This document shows positions 31,817-38,128 of a stretch of 38,128 bases of DNA, one piece after another; position 1 is the stretch's first letter; every line of letters begins with the position of its first letter. Under the pieces are notes generated by a model. The model had not been told where the DNA came from and did not search any database. It saw only the letters and a program-made list of their open reading frames with translations. Source of the stretch: UBA12481 sp012523435 (GTDB taxonomy: Bacteria; Bacteroidota; Bacteroidia; Bacteroidales; UBA12481); assembly GCA_028686135.1 (NCBI GenBank), contig JAQUCP010000021.1:1-38128 (forward strand), given 5' to 3'. Both the position numbers and the translations under genes were made by a program.

Positions 31817-33964
31817 ATGAAGCCTGTCATTATCTGTGTTTTTTCTGTTCTGTGGTGCCTTTCTGCGTATTCGCAGGAGGCGGTTACCGTGCCCAAAACG
31901 GTAACGCCACCGGTCATTGATGGCATTCTTGACGATCCGGCCTGGCAGCATGCGGTGAAATTCACCGATTTCACCGCCTATATGCCTACCTTCAATGTGC
32001 CAGGGTCATTTCCGACAACGGCCATGTTAACCTACGATGAAGAGAATCTGTATATAGCCTTCGATTGCCGGGATCCGGAGCCGGAGAAGATCAAGGCAAC
32101 GATTTCAGCACGCGATCAGATTAAATCCGAAGACTGGGTTTGCATCAACATGGACCCGTTTTTTGATCGCCAGAGCATGGTTGATTTATATGTCAATCCA
32201 CTTGGTATTCAGGCAGATGGCCGATCTTCGGGCAGCGGTGAGGACGCGGGTGCCGATTATGTCTATTACTCGCTAGGAAAGATTGACTCCCAAGGATATA
32301 AGGTCGAGATTCAGGTGCCTTTTAATAGCCTGAGGTACCGAAAAAAAGATCCGGTCATGATGGGCTTTATTCTGGAACGGCGCGTTCAACGCCTGTCAGA
32401 ACACAGCACCTGGCCAGCCCTCAGCACGGAACAAGGGATCAATTTCCGACTGCAAACTTACCCCTTCAAGTTTACCGGCATCCGCCAACAGACCCTGGTA
32501 GAGCTTATCCCCGCTGTAACCTACACCCATCAGAAAATTCACCGCGAAGGTAGCTTGGTGACCGACATGAATAACCCTTCGCTCAGCCTAACTGGTAAAG
32601 TCGGACTAACCTCCCAGCTGATGCTGGATATGGCGATAAACCCTGATTTCAGTCAGGTAGAGTCCGATGCTGGCCAGATCGATGAAAACCAACGGTACGA
32701 CCTCTATTTCCCGGAAAAAAGGCCATTCTTTCAAGAGGGTAAGGAGAATTTCGATATCGCCGGGATCAGTAAATGGAGCTATTTTCAACATGTTTTTCAT
32801 ACCAGGCATGTGGTTAATCCATTGGCAGCCATAAAGTTAAGTGGAAAGCTAAACGATAACAACCGGGGGGCTCTGCTCTATGCCCTCGATGATCCCTATA
32901 AAGGCAGCGATTCAGCCGCCTACCGCCCTAGCTATATCATCGGTCGCTACCGATACACGATTAAAGGTGACAGCTACATCGGTGCCATAGCCACCTTTAA
33001 GGAGGCTACCGGAGAGTATAACCGGGTAGCAGGACTGGATGGCCGCTACCGCATAAACCCCTCCACAGCCATCGAGTTTAACCTGTTGGGGTCGTCCGAC
33101 CAGCGAACCCCGGAAGGCGGAACCCTCAACGACTGGCTGGGAACCCTGCTGTTCACCAAGGATAACAGTAAACTGTCGGCTTCATTGGAACTACAGCATA
33201 TTGGCACCAATTTCACGTCAGAAAGCGGATTCCTCATGCGATCGGGAATGAACAAAGCTTTGGGAATGTTCACCTATAACTTCTACCAATCCGAAGGCTT
33301 CTTCCGGAGATTCTCGCCAAATACGTTCCTCTTTCTCAATCACGACTTGCCCAGCTTGCTCTGGGAAATTGATTTTGGCGCCGGATTCGGCATCGCCGGG
33401 GAACGATCGACCCAGATCGATTTCTTTGTGAACCCCTGCAACGAAGTGTATCGCGGTGCCAGCTTTAAAACACACAATGCACAAATCGAGTTCCGGTCGC
33501 AAGTGGTTAAAAACCTTCATGTTGCAACTGAATACCGGTTCGGCTATCAAACCCGCTACGTCGAAAATCCTTACACCGGATATGGCAACCGCGGTGCCCT
33601 CGGCCTGATATATCAGCCAATAACAAAATTCCAGTCGGAGCTGAATCTTACCTACAACGATTTCTATAAACTGCAGGCAGGAGGAAAAGATTTCAGCTAC
33701 CTGATCATTCGCAGCAAGAATACCTTCCAAGTTAATCCAAAACTTTTTTTCCGGGCTATTGTGGAGTATAACTCGTTTGAAAGAGACGTGACACTTGATC
33801 TGTTGGCCTCCTTTACCTATATCCCCGGAACCGTGGTCCATATTGGGTATGGATCACTTTACAGACAGGTCGAATGGAACGGTCATGAATACCAACCTGG
33901 ATCCGACTACCTGGAATTCAGACGAGGGTTCTTCTTTAAGGCGAGTTATTTGTGGAGGCGTTAA
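31817..33964 (+). CDS. DUF5916 protein with N-terminal CBM9-like domain
   Basis: 715 residues from the ATG at 31817. A TTG at 31799 would extend it by six residues ahead of the signal peptide. Signal peptide MKPVIICVFSVLWCLSAYSQ. Residues about 30-210 form a CBM9-like beta sandwich (PPVIDGILDDPAWQHA, NLYIAFDCRDPEPEKIKA). The rest is the DUF5916 region (ISKWSYFQHVFHTRHV, INPDFSQVESDAGQ, FFQEGKENFDIAG) ending in strands compatible with an outer-membrane barrel. The function is not known; it is often found with peptidases or transporters. The MFS gene follows after 15 bases. Confidence 0.9.
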   Translation: MKPVIICVFSVLWCLSAYSQEAVTVPKTVTPPVIDGILDDPAWQHAVKFTDFTAYMPTFNVPGSFPTTAMLTYDEENLYIAFDCRDPEPEKIKATISARDQIKSEDWVCINMDPFFDRQSMVDLYVNPLGIQADGRSSGSGEDAGADYVYYSLGKIDSQGYKVEIQVPFNSLRYRKKDPVMMGFILERRVQRLSEHSTWPALSTEQGINFRLQTYPFKFTGIRQQTLVELIPAVTYTHQKIHREGSLVTDMNNPSLSLTGKVGLTSQLMLDMAINPDFSQVESDAGQIDENQRYDLYFPEKRPFFQEGKENFDIAGISKWSYFQHVFHTRHVVNPLAAIKLSGKLNDNNRGALLYALDDPYKGSDSAAYRPSYIIGRYRYTIKGDSYIGAIATFKEATGEYNRVAGLDGRYRINPSTAIEFNLLGSSDQRTPEGGTLNDWLGTLLFTKDNSKLSASLELQHIGTNFTSESGFLMRSGMNKALGMFTYNFYQSEGFFRRFSPNTFLFLNHDLPSLLWEIDFGAGFGIAGERSTQIDFFVNPCNEVYRGASFKTHNAQIEFRSQVVKNLHVATEYRFGYQTRYVENPYTGYGNRGALGLIYQPITKFQSELNLTYNDFYKLQAGGKDFSYLIIRSKNTFQVNPKLFFRAIVEYNSFERDVTLDLLASFTYIPGTVVHIGYGSLYRQVEWNGHEYQPGSDYLEFRRGFFFKASYLWRR

Positions 33965-33979
33965 TCTTAACATCATAAG

Positions 33980-35305
33980 ATGTTCAATCATAGGTATATA
34001 CTTAGCATTTCCTTCATTTCAGCCTTGGGAGGTTACCTCTTCGGGTTTGATTTTGCGGTGATCTCAGGCGCCCTGCCTTTCTTGCGTGAACAGTTTACCC
34101 TGACAGCCTGGTGGGAGGGATTCCTGACAGGCTCTTTAGCGTTGGGCTGTATTGTCGGATGCCTCCTGGCAGGTCAGCTGACCGATCGTTTTGGTCGCCG
34201 CCCCGGATTGATGACGGCAGCTCTGATCTTTGCTCTATCCTCACTGGGGATGGCCTCAGCTCCTTCGCTGCCCACCTTCATCACCATGCGCTTTGTGGCC
34301 GGCATCGGGGTGGGGATGGCCTCCATCGTCAGTCCCCTGTATATCGCTGAAATATCCCCGGCTCATGTCAGGGGAAGGAACGTGTCGATCAATCAGCTTA
34401 CCATCGTGATCGGTATTCTGGTGACCAACCTGGTTAACTACTCGCTGGCCGACAGCGGCCCTGAAGCCTGGCGCTGGATGTTCGGTCTGGGCTCGGTTCC
34501 GTCTGTCTTGTTTCTGATTGGCGTGCTCTTCTTGCCGGAGAGCCCCCGCTATCTGATCAAAGCCGGGAAAAGCCTCAGAGCTCGTGCTACCCTTGGGAAA
34601 ATCGGAGATAATGAATTTGCAGATACTACCCTGAAAGAGATCGAAAACTCCCTCCAGGATACGCGCCGGGTTTCGTATCGCGAGGTGTTCTCGAAAGCTG
34701 TCCGCCCAGCCGTGATTGTGGGGATCGGATTGGCGATGTTTCAACAGTTTTGCGGGATCAATGTCGTGTTTAATTATACCTCTACCATTTTCGAAGCAGT
34801 AGGAGCCGACCTTAACCGGCAGTTGATGGAGACCGTATCCATCGGTGTGGTGAACCTGATCTTTACACTGGTGGCCATGAGGCTGGTGGACCGTCTGGGG
34901 CGTAGGCCGTTGATGTTATTCGGCGCTATCGGATTAACAATCAGTTATTTAGTCCTTTCTACGCTGCTACGAATTCAGGCGAGCCCAGCCCTAGTGAGCC
35001 TGTTTGTCCTGATATCTATCGGGATTTATGGGACCTCCCTGGCACCGGTGACCTGGGTGCTCATCTCGGAGATCTTTCCTAACCGCGTCAGAGGAAAAGC
35101 TTCGTCCATCGCTGTGGTAGCCTTGTGGGTGGCCTATTTCATCCTGGTGCTCACTTTCCCCGTGATGGCCGAAAACCTGGGCACCTATGGTCCGTTTTAT
35201 GTGTACGCGGGCGTCTGCCTGATCGGATTCCTTTTCATCAAACGACGGGTGAAGGAGACCAAAGGGAAAACTCTGGAAGAGCTGGAGAAGGTGATGGCCG
35301 GATAG
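33980..35305 (+). CDS. Sugar-porter MFS transporter
   Basis: 441 residues, twelve membrane helices. Sugar-porter signatures: GGYLFGFDFAVISGA (helix 1), TDRFGRRPG, PLYIAEISPAHVRGR, PESPRYL before the central loop, and the second half VDRLGRRPLM with SEIFPNRVRGKA. This matches XylE/GalP-type proton symporters or facilitators of hexoses or pentoses in the inner membrane. It follows the DUF5916 gene by 15 bases, so co-transcription is likely. The C-terminus KETKGKTLEELEKVM is normal for the family. Confidence 0.92.
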   Translation: MFNHRYILSISFISALGGYLFGFDFAVISGALPFLREQFTLTAWWEGFLTGSLALGCIVGCLLAGQLTDRFGRRPGLMTAALIFALSSLGMASAPSLPTFITMRFVAGIGVGMASIVSPLYIAEISPAHVRGRNVSINQLTIVIGILVTNLVNYSLADSGPEAWRWMFGLGSVPSVLFLIGVLFLPESPRYLIKAGKSLRARATLGKIGDNEFADTTLKEIENSLQDTRRVSYREVFSKAVRPAVIVGIGLAMFQQFCGINVVFNYTSTIFEAVGADLNRQLMETVSIGVVNLIFTLVAMRLVDRLGRRPLMLFGAIGLTISYLVLSTLLRIQASPALVSLFVLISIGIYGTSLAPVTWVLISEIFPNRVRGKASSIAVVALWVAYFILVLTFPVMAENLGTYGPFYVYAGVCLIGFLFIKRRVKETKGKTLEELEKVMAG

Positions 35306-35342
35306 TAGAAAAATTTTGGTAAACCCTGATAGCTTCTCTGAG

Positions 35343-35669
35343 TCAGTGCGTTACTATTTTTAACCCCACGATCGAAGCAATCAGTGTCGTGATGAAAAAT
35401 AGCCGCAAAAAAGTAGCCGGTTCTTTGAAAACCAGAATCCCGATCAGCGCCGTTCCTACTGCCCCAATGCCTGTCCAGACAGCATAAGCAGTTCCAATAG
35501 GCAGGGTTTGGGTAGCTTTGACGAGCAATAACATGCTGATGGTTAGCGCAATAAAAAAGCCTCCGTACCACAGGTACATGGCCGTGCCCGTGGCTAGCTT
35601 TGCTTTGCCAAGGCAAAAGGCGAAGGCCGTCTCAAACAGCCCGGCGATGATCAGAATCATCCAGCTCAT
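35343..35669 (-). CDS. Small multidrug resistance (SMR) family transporter, Gdx/SugE-like
   Basis: 108 residues from the ATG at 35669 (MSWMILIIAGLFE), which places the essential Glu at position 13, as in guanidinium exporters (Gdx). An alternative ATG at 35675 adds two residues. Four membrane helices; LPIGTAYAVWTGIGAVGTA and the helix-4 end FFITTLIASIVGLKI are typical. Residues near the Glu differ from classic Gdx (TAFAF instead of GW-type), so the substrate may be guanidinium or quaternary amines. I see no guanidine riboswitch upstream. Confidence 0.88.
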   Translation of the reverse strand: MSWMILIIAGLFETAFAFCLGKAKLATGTAMYLWYGGFFIALTISMLLLVKATQTLPIGTAYAVWTGIGAVGTALIGILVFKEPATFLRLFFITTLIASIVGLKIVTH

Positions 35670-35679
35670 TTTCATTTGT

Positions 35680-35687
35680 CAAAAATA
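35680..35687 (-). promoter_or_regulatory. -7 box before the SMR gene
   Basis: Minus-strand TATTTTTG, perfect TAnnTTTG, only 10 bases before the ATG at 35669. If used, transcription would begin almost at the start codon. A TTG sits 23 bases upstream. Confidence 0.3.
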
Positions 35688-35702
35688 GTATTGTTCAGCT
35701 GT

Positions 35703-35734
35703 TTTGCGATCAACTTGTTTTGTTAGTAACTTGA
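35703..35734 (+). promoter_or_regulatory. Possible promoter for the PLDc_N gene
   Basis: TTTG (35703-35706), 20 bases, then TAACTTGA (35727-35734), one mismatch from TAnnTTTG, 34 bases before the ATG at 35769. Confidence 0.45.
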
Positions 35735-35768
35735 CACCATTATCAATTAAACCTTAAACCTTAAAACC

Positions 35769-35987
35769 ATGACTTTACCAGTAATTTTTGGAGGTGTAGA
35801 AGTAATTCTCGTGATCCTTCTTGTCCTGCTGAGCATCATCTTACCCGTGATAGCCTTGGTGGATATTGTAAAAAGCCGTTTTGATGATAACACCAAACTG
35901 ATTTGGGTGATTATCGTTGTCTTTGCGAATATTATCGGGGCAATCCTTTATTTTGCTATTGGAAAAAACCAGAAAATCCCGGATTAA
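35769..35987 (+). CDS. Small PLDc_N-domain membrane protein
   Basis: 72 residues with two membrane segments (about 8-33 and 43-64) and the sequence ALVDIVKSRFDDNTKLIWVIIVVFANIIGAILYFAIGK, which matches the short cardiolipin-synthase N-terminal (PLDc_N) domain as a stand-alone protein. It contains no phospholipase catalytic motif. Such proteins are common in Bacteroidota; the role is unknown. Own promoter proposed. The GNAT-nitrilase gene begins 26 bases later. Confidence 0.82.
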   Translation: MTLPVIFGGVEVILVILLVLLSIILPVIALVDIVKSRFDDNTKLIWVIIVVFANIIGAILYFAIGKNQKIPD

Positions 35988-36013
35988 GGAATCTTTATAC
36001 CGCAATTTAACTT

Positions 36014-37558
36014 ATGGGAGAACAACAAGACATTCATGCGATTGACAATATTGAGCTGATACTCTTAAAGTTAGAAGACTATCAGGAGATTAGACTTGCA
36101 ATGGTCGAATCCTATTCCAATATGCCCGGTTCCTATTGGAAAGAAAACCACATCCGAGCCCTGATCGAAAGATTTCCGGAGGGGCAGGTTGGGATTAAAG
36201 TTGACAATGAATTGGCTGGTTGTGCTTTCTCCATCATCGTGGATTACTCACGATTCGACCACCGGCATACCTATAAGGAGATCACAGGTGATTACACCTT
36301 TGGAACTCATACGCCAGACGGGGATAAACTGTATGGGATCGATGTGTTTATTCGTCCAAAATACCGTGGACTCCGACTGGGACGGCGATTGTATGATTAC
36401 CGGAAGGAGTTGTGTGAGCGCTTGAATCTCAAGGGTATTGTGTTTGGTGGCCGGATTCCTAATTATCATCAGTATTCATCCGAACTGTCGCCTAGGCAAT
36501 ATATCGATAAGGTGAGAAGAAAAGAGATCCATGATCCAGTGCTGGATTTCCAAATGTCAAATGATTTTCACCCTGCCCGAGTGTTGCAAGGGTATCTCGA
36601 AGGAGATCAGGAGTCGAAAGAATATGCAGTATTGCTCGAATGGGACAATGTCTATTATGAAAAGAAAACCGACCGTGTTGTCACCCAAAAAACGATCATC
36701 AGACTGGGGTTGATCCAATGGCAAATGCGATTATATAAAGACCTCGGAGAATTAATGCAACAGGCTGAATTCTTTATCGATGCCGTTTCTGGGTATCGTT
36801 CCGATTTTGCCCTCTTTCCCGAGTTTTTCAATGCTCCGTTAATGGCTGCTTATAACCATCTTTCGGAGCCCGAAGCGATCAGAAAGCTGGCTGAGTTTAC
36901 CAAAGAGATCGTTCAGCGATTTGCCGAACTGGCCATATCCTATAATATCAACATCATTACAGGCAGTATGCCGGAAATGATAGGCAATACCCTGTTTAAT
37001 GCAGGATATCTGTGCAAAAGAGATGGTGGGGTTGAACGCTATGAAAAAATCCATGTGACGCCAGATGAGGCGAAAGTTTGGGGAATGCAGGGAGGTGATA
37101 CCATTCGAACGTATGATACCGATTGTGGAAAGATCGGAATATTGATCTGCTATGATGTAGAGTTTCCGGAATTATCAAGAATCCTGGCAGAGGAGGGCAT
37201 CGATATGCTCTTTGTCCCATTTTTGACCGATACCCAAAACGGATATTCACGCGTAAGGTATTGCGCCCAGGCCAGAGCCATCGAAAATGAATGCTATGTT
37301 GCTATTGCCGGCTGCGTGGGAAACCTGCCGAAAGTGCACAATATGGATATCCAGTACGCCCAGTCTATGGTGTTTACCCCCTGTGATTTCTCGTTCCCAA
37401 CGAACGGCATTAAGGCCGAAGCAACACCAAACACCGAGATGATCCTGATCGCCGATGTGGATATCGATCTGCTGCGGGAATTAAACCAGTTTGGGAGTGT
37501 CAGAAACCTGAAAAACAGACGAACCGATATCTATCAACTAAAAAAGATCCATGGATGA
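36014..37558 (+). CDS. GNAT acetyltransferase-carbon-nitrogen hydrolase fusion
   Basis: 514 residues. Residues 15-215 are a GNAT domain with the acetyl-CoA loop RPKYRGLRLGRRLYDYR (114-130). Residues 228-510 are a nitrilase-superfamily domain with the triad Glu270 (LFPEFF), Lys345 (YEKIHVTP) and Cys379 (LICYDVEFP). The two-domain form exists in other bacteria and is probably an omega-amidase or amidase linked to acetyl transfer; the substrate is unknown. The next gene, a second GNAT, starts inside the last eight bases, so they are likely made together. Confidence 0.9.
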   Translation: MGEQQDIHAIDNIELILLKLEDYQEIRLAMVESYSNMPGSYWKENHIRALIERFPEGQVGIKVDNELAGCAFSIIVDYSRFDHRHTYKEITGDYTFGTHTPDGDKLYGIDVFIRPKYRGLRLGRRLYDYRKELCERLNLKGIVFGGRIPNYHQYSSELSPRQYIDKVRRKEIHDPVLDFQMSNDFHPARVLQGYLEGDQESKEYAVLLEWDNVYYEKKTDRVVTQKTIIRLGLIQWQMRLYKDLGELMQQAEFFIDAVSGYRSDFALFPEFFNAPLMAAYNHLSEPEAIRKLAEFTKEIVQRFAELAISYNINIITGSMPEMIGNTLFNAGYLCKRDGGVERYEKIHVTPDEAKVWGMQGGDTIRTYDTDCGKIGILICYDVEFPELSRILAEEGIDMLFVPFLTDTQNGYSRVRYCAQARAIENECYVAIAGCVGNLPKVHNMDIQYAQSMVFTPCDFSFPTNGIKAEATPNTEMILIADVDIDLLRELNQFGSVRNLKNRRTDIYQLKKIHG

Positions 37559-38069
37559 TCTGCCAGTGAACCAAAGAAACATACACATCCGCGAAATCCA
37601 TCCCGAGGAAATCCCGCTGCTGGATGGTTTCTTTTATGATGCTATTTTTATTCCGGAAGGGGTAGAACGACCACCATTTGAGATCATTCAGGTGCCTGAG
37701 CTGGCGCTTTATTACCAGGATTTTGGTAGACCTGGAGATCACTGCCTGGTTGCAGATCAGGATGGTAACCTGATCGGTATGATCTGGACCCGACTGTTTT
37801 CCGATACTGCCAGAGGATACGGATACGTCAACTCCCAAACCCCCGAAGTCAGCATGTCGGTCAAAAAACCTTACCGGGATCAGGGCGTGGGCGCTGCTCT
37901 GTTTAAGGCAATGATGAATAAGCTTGAAGAGCTTGGATATGAGCAAGTTTCACTTAGTGTAGATATTCAGAACTACGCTTTTCCATGGTATCAGAAATCA
38001 GGCTTTAAAACGGTCCGTTTAGATGGCGAATCTGTGACGATGATTAAAACATTAGATAATCACAAATAA
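37551..38069 (+). CDS. GNAT-family N-acetyltransferase
   Basis: 172 residues with the acetyl-CoA signature KKPYRDQGVGAALFKAMMNKLEE and the following strand-helix SLSVDIQNYAFPWYQKSGFKTV, typical of single-domain GNAT enzymes. It overlaps the 3' end of the GNAT-nitrilase gene by eight bases, which suggests translational coupling and a shared pathway. The acceptor is unknown. Confidence 0.87.
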   Translation: MDDLPVNQRNIHIREIHPEEIPLLDGFFYDAIFIPEGVERPPFEIIQVPELALYYQDFGRPGDHCLVADQDGNLIGMIWTRLFSDTARGYGYVNSQTPEVSMSVKKPYRDQGVGAALFKAMMNKLEELGYEQVSLSVDIQNYAFPWYQKSGFKTVRLDGESVTMIKTLDNHK

Positions 38070-38075
38070 AAGATA

Positions 38076-38106
38076 ATCAGCAGAATAGGGAAGATTAAAT
38101 GCTGAT
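38076..38106 (+). other. Inverted repeat downstream of the last gene
   Basis: ATCAGCA (38076-38082) and TGCTGAT (38100-38106), perfect 7-bp arms with a 17-base loop, just after the GNAT stop at 38069. It might be a weak stem-loop at the transcript end; there is no T-run after it. Confidence 0.3.
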
Positions 38107-38128
38107 CCCCGTAGTTAGGGCATAGAAT

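Noticed and set aside
35670..35768. Guanidine riboswitch before the SMR gene
   Set aside because: No recognisable guanidine-I, -II or -III motif could be found in the short upstream region.

Overview
The window reads as chromosomal DNA of a member of the Bacteroidota, most likely an uncultured or draft-genome Bacteroidales-type organism. The evidence is a GldA-like ATPase, an OmpA-family protein with thrombospondin type 3 repeats, a DUF5916 protein, an UpxY/NusG-type antiterminator, several promoter-like elements of the Bacteroidota type (TTTG, about 20 bases, TAnnTTTG), few Shine-Dalgarno sequences, and a 100-base run of N marking a scaffold gap. I see no tRNA, rRNA, phage, IS element or CRISPR array. 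Base composition and gene style look even throughout, so I see no obvious foreign island.

Layout. 1-2750: a secreted M1 aminopeptidase (3' end cut by the window edge), divergent from a UPF0306 (YhbP-like) protein and an SDR-family dehydrogenase. 2725-4047: metK on the minus strand. 4206-12770: a sugar-nucleotide and cell-surface polysaccharide region. It opens with an UpxY/NusG-like antiterminator and a winged-helix protein with a degenerate nucleotidyltransferase domain, then an SLC13 permease carrying TrkA-C domains, gmd and fcl (GDP-mannose to GDP-L-fucose), a cytidylyltransferase-GHMP kinase fusion, a nucleotide-sugar dehydrogenase homologue that has lost its catalytic residues (minus strand), and a CpsB-type PHP tyrosine phosphatase. 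No glycosyltransferase, Wzx or Wzy lies in the window. 12795-18729: ispG (short form), gldA-like ATPase, HAD phosphatase, mtnA, an amidohydrolase and an exported protein with an HEEGH motif, all co-directional and tightly packed. 18713-22792: DUF389 membrane protein (minus), hflK-hflC (plus), and a small MscS-like channel (minus) with an apparent internal deletion. 22870-25427: a lipoprotein and an ABC transporter pair. 25448-31607: OmpA-family protein, trkA-trkH potassium uptake, an outer-membrane barrel protein and a DUF21/CBS protein. 31817-38069: a DUF5916 protein and sugar MFS transporter, an SMR exporter, a PLDc_N membrane protein, a GNAT-nitrilase fusion and a second GNAT.

The most unusual signals are: (1) the reading frame at 10629-11963, which keeps the nucleotide-sugar dehydrogenase fold signatures but lacks the catalytic Cys, Glu and Asp and the Rossmann glycine; (2) the cytidylyltransferase-GHMP kinase fusion next to the GDP-fucose genes; (3) arrays of an 8-bp repeat (GACAACTC) at three gene boundaries, one of which supplies the stop codon of one gene and the only plausible start codon (TTG) of the next; (4) an IspG with the plant/Bacteroidota-type signature but no large insert domain; (5) an MscS-like protein missing about 50 residues of its beta domain. 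All family assignments are from reading the protein sequences by eye; no database search was run.
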